Below, one piece after another: positions 51,244-59,152 of a DNA stretch of 64,000 nucleotides (the first letter of the stretch is position 1; every line of letters begins with the position of its first letter). The DNA is taken from assembly GCF_003217475.1 (NCBI RefSeq), contig NZ_QJSP01000023.1, positions 19,390-83,389 of the forward strand, given 5' to 3'. Below the pieces are notes generated by a model. That model saw only the letters and a list, made by a program, of their open reading frames with translations, did no database searches and was not told the DNA's origin. A program made the translations under genes and the position numbers. This DNA is from Williamsia limnetica (GTDB lineage: Bacteria; Actinomycetota; Actinomycetes; Mycobacteriales; Mycobacteriaceae).

Positions 51244-52275
51244 ATGCCCCACACCGAGTCGCGCTACGACAGCGCGTTCCACGATGAATTGACCCGCCCC
51301 GGCGCAGCCGGCCTTCCGGATCGATTCTTCGATCGTTTCGTCTTCAACCTGCACCCCACGGACGCGACCAGCCCGTCGGTCATTTTCGGCTTCGGTATGT
51401 ACCCGGCCAAGGACACCGTCGACGGTTTTGTGGTCGTCAGTGACGAGACGGAGCAACGCAATCTCCGATACTCCACGCTTCTCAGCACGACGGACGGATC
51501 CGGAGGGGGACCGTTCTCCTTTAATGTCGCATCGCCCAACCGGACCTGGCAGTTGCGGCTCGGTCCGAACCCGGGCAACGTCGAATTCGATCTCACCTGG
51601 GAGGCGAGGACTCCCGCGTGGTTCGGCGAGGTCAGCGTCGACAACGCCGGCGCTGACTCGACCGCGTTCGATCACCTGTTTCAATCCGGCCGGTACACAG
51701 GCACTCTCACCATCGACGGTGTCACCAGATCGGTGGACGGCTGGTACGGGCAGCGGGACCGGTCGCGCGGGGTCCGGACGATGGCGGGGGGCCAGGGACT
51801 GCACATCTGGTACCAGGCGCAGTTCGCGGATCTGTCCATCGGCTTCCTGTTGGTGGAGACTCGCGACCACAATCGGCTCCTCCTCGAGGGGGCGGTCATG
51901 CATGTGGACGGCCGGCTCGACCCGATCGTCGATGTCGGTCACGATCTCGAATTCGACGAGTCTCGTGACCTGCGCCGGGGAAAAGTCAAGGTGGTCACGG
52001 CTTCCGGAGTGGAGTACGTGGTCGGGGCGGACGCGTCGGCGGGAGGTGGCCACATGGCGGGCGCCGGGTACGGAGGCCACCACGGTGCGCAGCTCGGGGC
52101 CGACCATGTGGAGTTCGACTCCTACCCCCTCGACGGCTCGGTCAACCCAGCCACGCTGGATTCGGCGCTCACCGATCGACTCTGCACGTTCGACCTGAAC
52201 GGTCACAGGGGGTCAGGCATATTCGAGTTCGCTCTCACCCGCAGTCGGTCGTATTCGTATCTACCGACCATGTGA
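51244..52275 (+). CDS. Uncharacterised lipocalin-like protein (CrtC/DUF7064-7065-like)
   Basis: The 343-residue protein is rich in beta strands, with patterns such as FVFNLHPTDATSPSVIFGFGMYPAKDTVDGFVVVSDE and GVTRSVDGWYGQRDRSRGVRTM. It resembles the two-lipocalin-domain proteins related to hydroxyneurosporene synthase that are often annotated only by DUF numbers and that accompany APH-like kinases in lipid-degradation clusters. The ATG at 51244 follows GGAG by nine bases; the upstream open frame is antisense-type sequence over the kinase gene. It may bind or hydrate a hydrophobic terpenoid-like substrate, but no catalytic residues can be named. Confidence 0.7.
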   Translation: MPHTESRYDSAFHDELTRPGAAGLPDRFFDRFVFNLHPTDATSPSVIFGFGMYPAKDTVDGFVVVSDETEQRNLRYSTLLSTTDGSGGGPFSFNVASPNRTWQLRLGPNPGNVEFDLTWEARTPAWFGEVSVDNAGADSTAFDHLFQSGRYTGTLTIDGVTRSVDGWYGQRDRSRGVRTMAGGQGLHIWYQAQFADLSIGFLLVETRDHNRLLLEGAVMHVDGRLDPIVDVGHDLEFDESRDLRRGKVKVVTASGVEYVVGADASAGGGHMAGAGYGGHHGAQLGADHVEFDSYPLDGSVNPATLDSALTDRLCTFDLNGHRGSGIFEFALTRSRSYSYLPTM

Positions 52276-52283
52276 AGTACAAA

Positions 52284-52325
52284 AAATGCCCCTGACATCG
52301 TGAGTTCCGAATGTCAGGGGCATTT
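52284..52325. terminator. Bidirectional terminator between convergent operons
   Basis: AAATGCCCCTGACAT (52284-52298) pairs perfectly with ATGTCAGGGGCATTT (52311-52325), flanked by A-runs on the left and T-rich sequence on the right. It would stop transcription from both sides between the plus-strand cluster and the convergent SDR gene. Confidence 0.92.
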
Positions 52326-52339
52326 GTTGTGAGTGGGGG

Positions 52340-53245
52340 TCACACCGAGCGTTGAGACTTGCTCTTTTCGGATGCGGCCTTGCTCTTGTCCTTGATCTGT
52401 TGCCAGTCGGCGTCGTTGAGACTGTTGAGGCCGGCGAAAGTACCCGGCCCGGCGAGCATCTGACCACCGTCCATCGCGATGGTCTGGCCCGTCAGGTAGT
52501 CGCATGCGTCCGACAGCAAGAACATCGTCAGATTTGCCAGCTCCTCGATGGTGCCGGTGCGGCCGGCGGGTATCTGGTCGGCTTGGGTGGCGCCGACGGA
52601 GCTGTTGTCGGTGGGATTGAGCATTTCCCATGCGTAGTCGGTCGGGATGGGCCCCGGGGCAAGAGCATTGATCCGGATGTTGTACTTGGCCCATTCAACG
52701 GCCAGGGACATCGTCATCGAATGAACTGCCGCTTTCGCCATGGCCGAGGGGACGACGTAGGCCGATCCGGTCCACACCCAGGTGGTCAACGTCGAGAGGA
52801 CGCTGCCTGGCAATCCGTCTGCGATCCAGCGCTTACCCGCCGCCAAGGTGGTGTGGAACGAACCGTTCATCACCGTTCCGGTCACCGCCTCGAAGGCCCG
52901 AGGACTCAGATCCTTGGTCTGCGCGATGAAGTTGGCCGCGGCGTTGTTGAGGACACCGGTCAACGGACCGTAGGTGGACCAGATGTTGTCCATCATCGAA
53001 TCGACTTGGTCGTACTGCCGTACATCGACCGTGTGGTGGTGCACGGTTCCCGGGTGGTCGGCGGACGCTTCCGCCGCCGCTTCGGCGAGCACGGCGTCGC
53101 GGCGGCCCCAGAGGTGTACTTCGGCACCGTGCGCGACCAAGTGCTTGGCAACGCCTCTGCCGAGGCCGGTACCGCCTCCGGTGATCAGAATGCGCTTGTT
53201 CAGCAATAGATTCGACGAAAATGTCGTTGCATTCGCCTCGGACAT
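52340..53245 (-). CDS. 2,4-dienoyl-CoA reductase-like SDR (DECR type)
   Basis: The 301-residue SDR has the NADP motif TGGGTGLGRGVAKHL with WGRRDAVL (Arg pair for the 2'-phosphate), VLNNAAANFI, and the DECR-type active region SAYVVPSAMAKAAVHSM. The usual Tyr of Tyr-x3-Lys is replaced by Ser, as in mitochondrial 2,4-dienoyl-CoA reductase, which uses a different Tyr. The downstream EWAKYNIRINALAPGPIPT matches that group. The ATG at 53245 follows GAGAGGA. It would reduce dienoyl-CoAs arising from an unsaturated ring or side chain. It lies upstream of the terminator and downstream of the BadI-like gene on the minus strand. Confidence 0.87.
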   Translation of the reverse strand: MSEANATTFSSNLLLNKRILITGGGTGLGRGVAKHLVAHGAEVHLWGRRDAVLAEAAAEASADHPGTVHHHTVDVRQYDQVDSMMDNIWSTYGPLTGVLNNAAANFIAQTKDLSPRAFEAVTGTVMNGSFHTTLAAGKRWIADGLPGSVLSTLTTWVWTGSAYVVPSAMAKAAVHSMTMSLAVEWAKYNIRINALAPGPIPTDYAWEMLNPTDNSSVGATQADQIPAGRTGTIEELANLTMFLLSDACDYLTGQTIAMDGGQMLAGPGTFAGLNSLNDADWQQIKDKSKAASEKSKSQRSV

Positions 53246-53328
53246 CGTTATTCCTCTCAACTGTCTGTGTGCCGACGGCACTCCACAGCTAGACCTTCCG
53301 GATCATCTGCGGTTGATGCTGTCGGTCG

Positions 53329-54129
53329 TCAGTTGCCGCGATATTCGCTGAAGTCCGGTGTGCGCTTCTCGTTGAAGGCGGTGATGCCTTCTTTGGCCTC
53401 TTCGGTTTCACCGAACATCTTGAGGCTGGAGTAGGCCATCTGCCCGATGCCGGCAAAGTGCTCGGTGTCGGAGTTGAAGGATTGCTTGAGGACCTTCAGT
53501 GCGGTGGGCGACAACTTCAGGATCTCCGCTCCCCACGCGGTCACTTCGGCGTGCAACTGGTCGGCCGGTACGACCTTGTTCACCAGGCCCCACTCCAGGG
53601 CTTGCTCGGCGCTGTACTGACGGCACAGGAACCAGATCTCTCGTGCGCGTTTCTCGCCAATCGCGCGTGCCATGAGGCCAGTTCCGAAGCCGGCATCGAA
53701 AGAACCTACACGAGGCCCGTTCTGACCGAACTTGGCTGTTTCGGATGCAATGGTCAGATCGCACAGCAGGTGCAGCACGTGGCCGCCACCGATGGCGAAA
53801 CCGTTGACCGCCGCAATCACGGGCTTGGGTACATCGCGGATGACCCGGTGAAGCGAATCGACCTCGAAGAGTCCACTCGCCGAGGGGCCGTAGTCGCCGG
53901 TCTCCATACGCTGCTTCTGATCGCCTCCGGTACAAAAAGCCTTTTCACCGGCCCCGGTCAGAACGACAGCGCCGACCTCGTCGCTACCCCACGCCTTCTT
54001 GAAGCTGAGGACGAGCTCGTCGACGGTGTTGGCTCGAAACGAGTTGTAACGCTCTGGACGATTGATGGTGATCCAGGCGAGCCCGTCCTCGACCTTGTAG
54101 GTCACATCCGTGAAGTCTTCGATCGACAA
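53329..54129 (-). CDS. BadI-like 2-oxocyclohexanecarboxyl-CoA hydrolase (ring cleavage)
   Basis: The 266-residue crotonase has [105 protein letters not shown] and GIGQMAYSSLKMF. From memory this pattern, especially RDVPKPV, KKAREIW and the C-terminal EKRTPDFSEY, is that of BadI of Rhodopseudomonas, which opens 2-oxocyclohexanecarboxyl-CoA to pimeloyl-CoA. The TTG at 54129 has GGAAAGGGA upstream and is preferred over the ATG at 54177, which lies in the operator. An operator of the series precedes it, so it joins the same regulon. Confidence 0.85.
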   Translation of the reverse strand: MSIEDFTDVTYKVEDGLAWITINRPERYNSFRANTVDELVLSFKKAWGSDEVGAVVLTGAGEKAFCTGGDQKQRMETGDYGPSASGLFEVDSLHRVIRDVPKPVIAAVNGFAIGGGHVLHLLCDLTIASETAKFGQNGPRVGSFDAGFGTGLMARAIGEKRAREIWFLCRQYSAEQALEWGLVNKVVPADQLHAEVTAWGAEILKLSPTALKVLKQSFNSDTEHFAGIGQMAYSSLKMFGETEEAKEGITAFNEKRTPDFSEYRGN

Positions 54130-54175
54130 CGTTGTCCCTTTCCTATGCGAGCTGACGCTCGGGTTTGTTCTGGTC

Positions 54176-54191
54176 ATTAGGCCTGACCATT
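54176..54191. promoter_or_regulatory. GntR/FadR-type operator upstream of the BadI-like gene (site 8)
   Basis: ATTAGGCCTGACCATT keeps GGCC-T-GACC with the common spacing, 46 bp before the preferred TTG start of the BadI-like gene. Confidence 0.65.
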
Positions 54192-54282
54192 TGCACTACC
54201 GTACCTTTAAAGCCTGCGCCGAATCAATAGGGTGGCCACCAGTTCGAAGCCGTCAAGGGCGGCAGGCGGCCCACCGCTCATG

Positions 54283-55371
54283 CTAAGCGCGATATGCGGG
54301 TATCTGTTCGGTCCGGGCATCTGAGGATTCCCAGACCGGCGCCGGCCGGGTGAGTCGGGTGGCTTCGCGGCCTTTCGCTTGTGCGGCGGCTTCTTCGATG
54401 AAGCTGTCCTCAATCGCGCGCTGGGCGGGTTCGGGCAGGGTGTGCAGGATTTCGCGGACGCGGGCCTGGCGACGGGCGACGGCCTTGCGCTCGGGCAGCC
54501 CCGGGGTCGCCTGCAGCTGGGGGACGATGCCGCGGACATCTTCGGCGGTGCCGCCGTCGGAATGCCCGGCGTCGACCATCTCCTGCTCACGCTTTTGCTG
54601 CGCGTCGTCCTTCTCCTCGGACATACCGATGGGTCCGATACGACGGCCGTTGAGGAACTGATCGACCACCGGCTCATCCGAAGTCAGCAGGACCTCACGC
54701 GGGCCGAACATGACCAGTTCCTTGCGGAAGAGCATGCCGATGTTGTCCGGCACGGTCCGGGCGACCTGGATGTTGTGGGTCACGATCAAGATCGTGGCGT
54801 CGATCTGGGCGTTGATGTCGATCAGCAGCTGCGACAGGTAGGCCGTACGCACCGGATCCAGACCCGAGTCCGGCTCGTCGCACAGGATGATCTGCGGGTC
54901 GAGGACCAGGGCGCGGGCCAGGCCGGCGCGCTTGCGCATACCGCCGGAGATCTCACCGGGGAGCTTGTTCTCCGCGCCGGTCAGACCGACCAGTTCGATC
55001 TTCTCCATCACGACGTCGCGGATGTCGTCTTCCTTCTTCTTCGTGTGCTCACGAAGCGGGAAGGCGATGTTGTCGAACAGGCTCATCGACCCGAACAGGG
55101 CGCCGTCCTGGAACAGCACACCGAACAGTTTGCGGATCTCGTACAGCTCACGTGACGAACACTTCGTGATGTCGGTGCCATCTATGATCACCGACCCCTG
55201 CTCCGGGTGCAGCAATCCGATCAGAGTCTTGAGGAACACCGACTTGCCGGTACCCGACGGGCCCAGCAGCACACTGACCTCACCCATCGGCAATGTCAGC
55301 GAGACATCCCGCCAGATATTCTGCGATCCAAACGACTTCGTCAAACCCTCAACACTGACTGAGGCTCCCAT
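54283..55371 (-). CDS. mceG: MceG-type ABC ATPase of the Mce transporter
   Basis: The 362-residue MlaF-class ATPase has Walker A LGPSGTGKSVFLKTL, Q-loop VLFQDGALFGSMSLFDNIAFPL, signature ISGGMRKRAGLARAL, Walker B ILCDEPDSGLDPVR and VTHNIQVARTVPD. The SGGMxKR signature and FxDGALF loop are specific to Mla/Mce ATPases. About 110 extra C-terminal residues, rich in Glu, Gln and Ala (EEKDDAQQKREQEMVDAG), match the extension of mycobacterial MceG. In mycobacteria MceG is unlinked and shared; here it sits at the end of the mce operon. It energises lipid import with YrbE permeases. Confidence 0.93.
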   Translation of the reverse strand: MGASVSVEGLTKSFGSQNIWRDVSLTLPMGEVSVLLGPSGTGKSVFLKTLIGLLHPEQGSVIIDGTDITKCSSRELYEIRKLFGVLFQDGALFGSMSLFDNIAFPLREHTKKKEDDIRDVVMEKIELVGLTGAENKLPGEISGGMRKRAGLARALVLDPQIILCDEPDSGLDPVRTAYLSQLLIDINAQIDATILIVTHNIQVARTVPDNIGMLFRKELVMFGPREVLLTSDEPVVDQFLNGRRIGPIGMSEEKDDAQQKREQEMVDAGHSDGGTAEDVRGIVPQLQATPGLPERKAVARRQARVREILHTLPEPAQRAIEDSFIEEAAAQAKGREATRLTRPAPVWESSDARTEQIPAYRA

Positions 55372-55402
55372 GTGTCACTCCTAATGTGGTGTGGTGCTCT
55401 GA

Positions 55403-55966
55403 TCAGACCGGCGTCAGTGCCGAGATCTTCCAGCTGTCACCGGACTTTTCGACGGTGACCTTGACCCGGCTGCCGTCGAGTTTGGGGTCGGGCTCGTCAG
55501 TGCTGGTAGTGGTCTGGTTGATGAACAGCAGAGCGGTTGCCTTCTTGTCGCCGTGATCGATCAGACCGGATTCGGCCACCTGCGCAGTCGTGACGATCTG
55601 GCGTTCCTTGGCGGTGGGGATGATCGACTTGACACTCAGGTCTTCGAACTCTGACTTGAACTCACCGGTCAGCATCGTGAACTTCTGGGCGAAGTCTTGA
55701 TCGACGGATTCTGCCTTGTATGTCAGCAGATTCGGCACCATGGTGCGCGCCGCGGTAAGAGCCTCCTGACCGGATGCCTGTAGGTCTTCGTCCTGATGGT
55801 CTTCGTAGACCGCGTAACCGCAGAATCCGAGGGCGGCGGCCGTGAGGACCACCATGAGCGTTCCGACCACCTTCACGCGTCGCGCTGTCCAGCGACCGAA
55901 CACGTCGGCCAGTGCGGTGAAGCCGCGATTGGGCAGTCGAAGCAGTGTGTTCAGTGCGGTTTTCAT
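55403..55966 (-). CDS. Mce-associated membrane protein, short
   Basis: The 187-residue protein has a cytoplasmic basic N-terminus (RRVKVVGTL), one membrane helix (VVLTAAALGFCGYAVY) and an extracytoplasmic NTF2-like domain ending EKSGDSWKISALTPV. This is the typical Mas/Mam-protein layout found after mceF; such proteins stabilise the Mce complex. It overlaps the upstream gene by four bases and is followed by the ATPase gene. It has no catalytic motif. Confidence 0.85.
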   Translation of the reverse strand: MKTALNTLLRLPNRGFTALADVFGRWTARRVKVVGTLMVVLTAAALGFCGYAVYEDHQDEDLQASGQEALTAARTMVPNLLTYKAESVDQDFAQKFTMLTGEFKSEFEDLSVKSIIPTAKERQIVTTAQVAESGLIDHGDKKATALLFINQTTTSTDEPDPKLDGSRVKVTVEKSGDSWKISALTPV

Positions 55967-56682
55967 GAGACGAACTCCACATTCGACGCCAGCCAGCGTC
56001 CTTTGATGTTCTCCAGGGTCAGCTTCATGCGGTAGACCCGCTGTTGTCCTTCAGGTGCTTCGCTGTTCTTGACGGTCGAGGTGACCGCGGCGATGACGGT
56101 CGCGGACTTGTCGTCTGCCGTGACCAGTGCCGCCTCGGTGGCCTCGCCGGTCGAGGTGACTTCGCCCTGGGTCAAGACGGTCGCGAAGCTACCGGTGGCG
56201 TCCGTGAACTGTTTTTGGAAGTCCCCGGTCGTCGACCCTTCGATACGGCGGACATCGGCATCAGCGGTGTCGCCTCGGAGCGTGACCAGATTGGTGACCA
56301 CTTGTTTTGCGGTGGAAACGATTTCGGTGTCGCGGTCGGTGTCGGAGGCCGCCTCGGTATGCCGGTCGAAATACACGGCACCGGCGGCCGCGGCGGCGAT
56401 GACCAGTGCGAAGCAGACCAGCAACAGTGCGGTGAACCGACGTCGACGTGGGCGGTCGGTCGGCACAGCGTCAGTCGGACCCTCCGGTTCATCACCGTCG
56501 CTGCCGCTGCCGCTGTCGTTGTCAGGCCGACTGTCGCCCGAGGGGGTGTCCGAGTCGGCGGAGGCCACGGCGTCCGGATCACTGACGGTGACGTCCCCGA
56601 TCTCTTCAGATTCGGGTTCTGCGGTGTGTTCGGCCTTGCTTGTCTTCGAGCGTTCGTCTATTCGGGAAACAGTTGTTGCCAT
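55963..56682 (-). CDS. Mce-associated membrane protein with acidic N-terminal tail
   Basis: The 239-residue protein has an acidic, low-complexity N-terminus (about residues 1-75: EPESEEIGDVTVSDPDAV, SGDSRPDNDSGSGSDGDEPE), a basic patch RPRRRRF, a membrane helix (TALLLVCFALVIAAAAAGAVYF) and an extracytoplasmic domain ending LENIKGRWLASNVEFV. The shape is that of Mce-associated (Mas) proteins. AAAGGAGA precedes the ATG, which lies 25 bases inside mceF, so the genes are coupled. Confidence 0.85.
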   Translation of the reverse strand: MATTVSRIDERSKTSKAEHTAEPESEEIGDVTVSDPDAVASADSDTPSGDSRPDNDSGSGSDGDEPEGPTDAVPTDRPRRRRFTALLLVCFALVIAAAAAGAVYFDRHTEAASDTDRDTEIVSTAKQVVTNLVTLRGDTADADVRRIEGSTTGDFQKQFTDATGSFATVLTQGEVTSTGEATEAALVTADDKSATVIAAVTSTVKNSEAPEGQQRVYRMKLTLENIKGRWLASNVEFVS

Positions 56683-58046
56683 GACGTTTTCTCCTTTGTG
56701 TCCGATGTTTTCGAGGCCAGGCTGCCGACGGTGTACGTGGCACCCGCCGGAGTACGGAATCGACCGGTCGCGGGATCGTAGGGAACCGCAACCGGTGTCC
56801 GCGGATCCACGGCCGCAGGTTGATTACCGGTACCCGGCCGGGACAACATCTGAGGCCATTGCGAGGGCAGCCCACCTGGGCAATCCGCGACGAGTGCCGT
56901 TCGCACGGAGGGGTCGGTGGCACAGGGCAGATTTCGGGCTCCACGGACCACCCGGTAGTCGTTCTCGGGCAGCTTGCAATACGCATTGTCTGGTGCCGGT
57001 AGCGAACTCACGTCGCCGGGATCACGTCGCTCGGTCTCGCCGTATCCTTCGGTGCAGGGGAGTGGGTTTGCGGTGTTGCCCAGTTTGACGTCGAGGGCGC
57101 CCTGGCCGGACAGTGTGTCGCTGGGATCCTGGAAACCCTGATGCATCGCGTTGATCGCGGAGGAGACCGCGGGATACACGACGAGTATGTGTTGCAGACC
57201 AGGCACGTTGACGCGCAACACCTCACCGACGGTTTGGAGATTGCTGAGCAGGATCGGGAGCACCGGGGTCAGGTCCTGGAAAGCACCCGACACCGTGTCG
57301 AAGAACGGGGTGCCGCTGTCGAGGGCCAATCGGATGCTGCCGTCACTCATTGTGAGCTGCTTCGTGAACGACGAGAGATTACCGGAGAACGTGGCGATCT
57401 CGGTCCCTGAATCTGCCAGTGCCGACAGGACCGGCCCGGCCGTGTCGATGAGTGCCAGAGTCGGCTCCAGGTTCTTGTGGGCGTTGCCGACCAGTTCTGT
57501 CGACGCGATGAGGGCCCGGTTGACGTCGGTTCCGGTCTGGTCGAGCGCCAGTGACGCCTCGTCCACTGTCGTCCGGAGTGCCTCTTTGGGGAGTGTCTGA
57601 AGCAGGGCGTTGACCTTGGTGATGACTTCGGTGGCCGGGTAGGGGATGGACGCCCGTTTCTGGTCGATGACGTCTCCATCGGCCAAGAACGGTCCGCCGG
57701 ACTGTTCGGGAAGCAGGTCGATGAACTGCTCGCCCACCGCCGACACACTTCGAACGTGCGCTGACGTGTTGGTGGGAATCTTGTAGTCCGAATTGATCTG
57801 CAGGACGGCAACCGCACCCGTAGGGGCGAGTTCCATCGCAGTGACCACACCGACGTCGACGCCGCGGTAGGTGACCAACGCATTGGCGTAGAGCCCGCCG
57901 GCCTCCGGTAGCTGAGCCTTGACGGTGTAAGTGCCGATTCCGCTGTACCGCTGCAGGCCGGCGTAGCTGTACGCCGAGTACCCGACGGCCAGCACGGCGA
58001 CGACGGTGAACACCACCAACTGGAACTTGATCAGTTTGGTCAGCAT
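56658..58046 (-). CDS. mceF: Mce family protein MceF
   Basis: The 462-residue protein has an N-terminal membrane anchor (LIKFQLVVFTVVAVLAVGYSAY), an MCE/MlaD domain (about residues 38-120: YTVKAQLPEAGGLYANALVTYRGVDVGVV) and a long helical stalk, then a Cys-containing C-terminal part. Sixth of six mce genes, in the canonical order. Mce subunits form a periplasmic tunnel that carries lipids or sterol-like molecules to the YrbE permease. The C-terminus is rich in Pro and Gly and probably extended. Confidence 0.9.
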   Translation of the reverse strand: MLTKLIKFQLVVFTVVAVLAVGYSAYSYAGLQRYSGIGTYTVKAQLPEAGGLYANALVTYRGVDVGVVTAMELAPTGAVAVLQINSDYKIPTNTSAHVRSVSAVGEQFIDLLPEQSGGPFLADGDVIDQKRASIPYPATEVITKVNALLQTLPKEALRTTVDEASLALDQTGTDVNRALIASTELVGNAHKNLEPTLALIDTAGPVLSALADSGTEIATFSGNLSSFTKQLTMSDGSIRLALDSGTPFFDTVSGAFQDLTPVLPILLSNLQTVGEVLRVNVPGLQHILVVYPAVSSAINAMHQGFQDPSDTLSGQGALDVKLGNTANPLPCTEGYGETERRDPGDVSSLPAPDNAYCKLPENDYRVVRGARNLPCATDPSVRTALVADCPGGLPSQWPQMLSRPGTGNQPAAVDPRTPVAVPYDPATGRFRTPAGATYTVGSLASKTSDTKEKTSWQQLFPE

Positions 58047-59152
58047 CAGTTCTGGCCTCCGTCGTCACTGTTTGCCGGTGTCAGAGGCGCACTCAATGGA
58101 TCTGCGTTCTGCCGCGCGGGCGTCGGCGCGATGCGCTTTTGCCGGGTGACACTCGGGATGACCTTGTTCGCGATCGTGTCGACACTGATATCCAGTGTCA
58201 GGAAGAGGTTCAGGTAGTCGCCCCGGATGCCTCGCGCGGTCGTCGCAATCGGGAACGGAATGGTCAGGGCGATCTTGAGTGCCTCCGGCAGATCCTTGCC
58301 GGTATCTGCGAGCGCGTTCAAGGTCGGTGCGAGATCCGCGAGGTTCGACTCGATATCGGACTTGCTGTCACGGATGATTCCTGTGGCCGCGTCACCGAAG
58401 CGCCCAACCGAGGTGAGCATCTGAGTCAACTGTTTTTGTTGTTCATCGAGCACACCCAGTGCCGGTTCGATGGCTGCGATCCCGGCGTCGATGGTTTCCG
58501 TCTGGGCCGCGAGTTCGGCGCCGAGCCGGTTGACGCTCTCGATCGCTCTCTCGATGTCGCGGCGCTGATCGGCCAGTCCGTCCACGAACACGCGAAGGTT
58601 TTTGATGAGGCTGCGAGATTCCGTTTCCCGTCCACCCACCACCCGGTCGAGCTCGTTCGTGATGGTCCGAATCTGCTGCAGCCCAGCGCCGTTGAGGACC
58701 AGCGAGAGTGCTGAAAGGACCTCTTCGACTGCCGGGTACCGATCGGTCCGGTCGATCGCGATGTTCGCGCCATCGCTGAGTCGGCCCTGGGGTGCTTGCC
58801 CCTCGGGCACCGTCAGATCGATGAATTGCGAGCCGAACAGGCTCGTCTGCGACAGTTTCGCCGAAACGTTGGCGGGAATCGGGTCGTCGGCGTTGAGATC
58901 AAGAGTGATCCGGGCCTGCCAGCCGTCGGTCTTGATCGAACTGATGTTGCCGACTGTCGCGTTGTTGGCTTTGACCGGCGAGTTGCCCACGAGGTTCTGC
59001 ACATCCTCGATATCCAGGGTGACGCGGTACGTGTCGCCTCCTGAAGTGTTGCCGGGCAACGCTATCGAGTTCACTCCGTCAAAAGAACACGCTGTGGTCG
59101 CCAGGATGCAGATCGAGACGAGCATGCCAAGAGATGTCCGGGCCGCGTTCAT
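58046..59152 (-). CDS. mceE: Mce family lipoprotein MceE
   Basis: The 368-residue protein begins with a signal peptide and lipobox-like SICILATTACS, so it is probably lipid-anchored, as the fifth Mce protein (LprN-type) always is. The MCE domain (about residues 40-125) has YRVTLDIEDVQNLVGNSPVKANNATVGNI, followed by a helical stalk (VNRLGAELAAQTETID). The ATG at 59152 overlaps the mceD stop (ATGA); the longer frame to 59305 is out of register with mceD and not coding. Confidence 0.9.
   Translation of the reverse strand: MNAARTSLGMLVSICILATTACSFDGVNSIALPGNTSGGDTYRVTLDIEDVQNLVGNSPVKANNATVGNISSIKTDGWQARITLDLNADDPIPANVSAKLSQTSLFGSQFIDLTVPEGQAPQGRLSDGANIAIDRTDRYPAVEEVLSALSLVLNGAGLQQIRTITNELDRVVGGRETESRSLIKNLRVFVDGLADQRRDIERAIESVNRLGAELAAQTETIDAGIAAIEPALGVLDEQQKQLTQMLTSVGRFGDAATGIIRDSKSDIESNLADLAPTLNALADTGKDLPEALKIALTIPFPIATTARGIRGDYLNLFLTLDISVDTIANKVIPSVTRQKRIAPTPARQNADPLSAPLTPANSDDGGQN

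Noticed and set aside
54207..54677. Minus-strand frame overlapping the ATPase tail
   Set aside because: Out of frame with the MceG-type gene, whose C-terminal extension is continuous; Ser/Pro/Arg-rich shadow.
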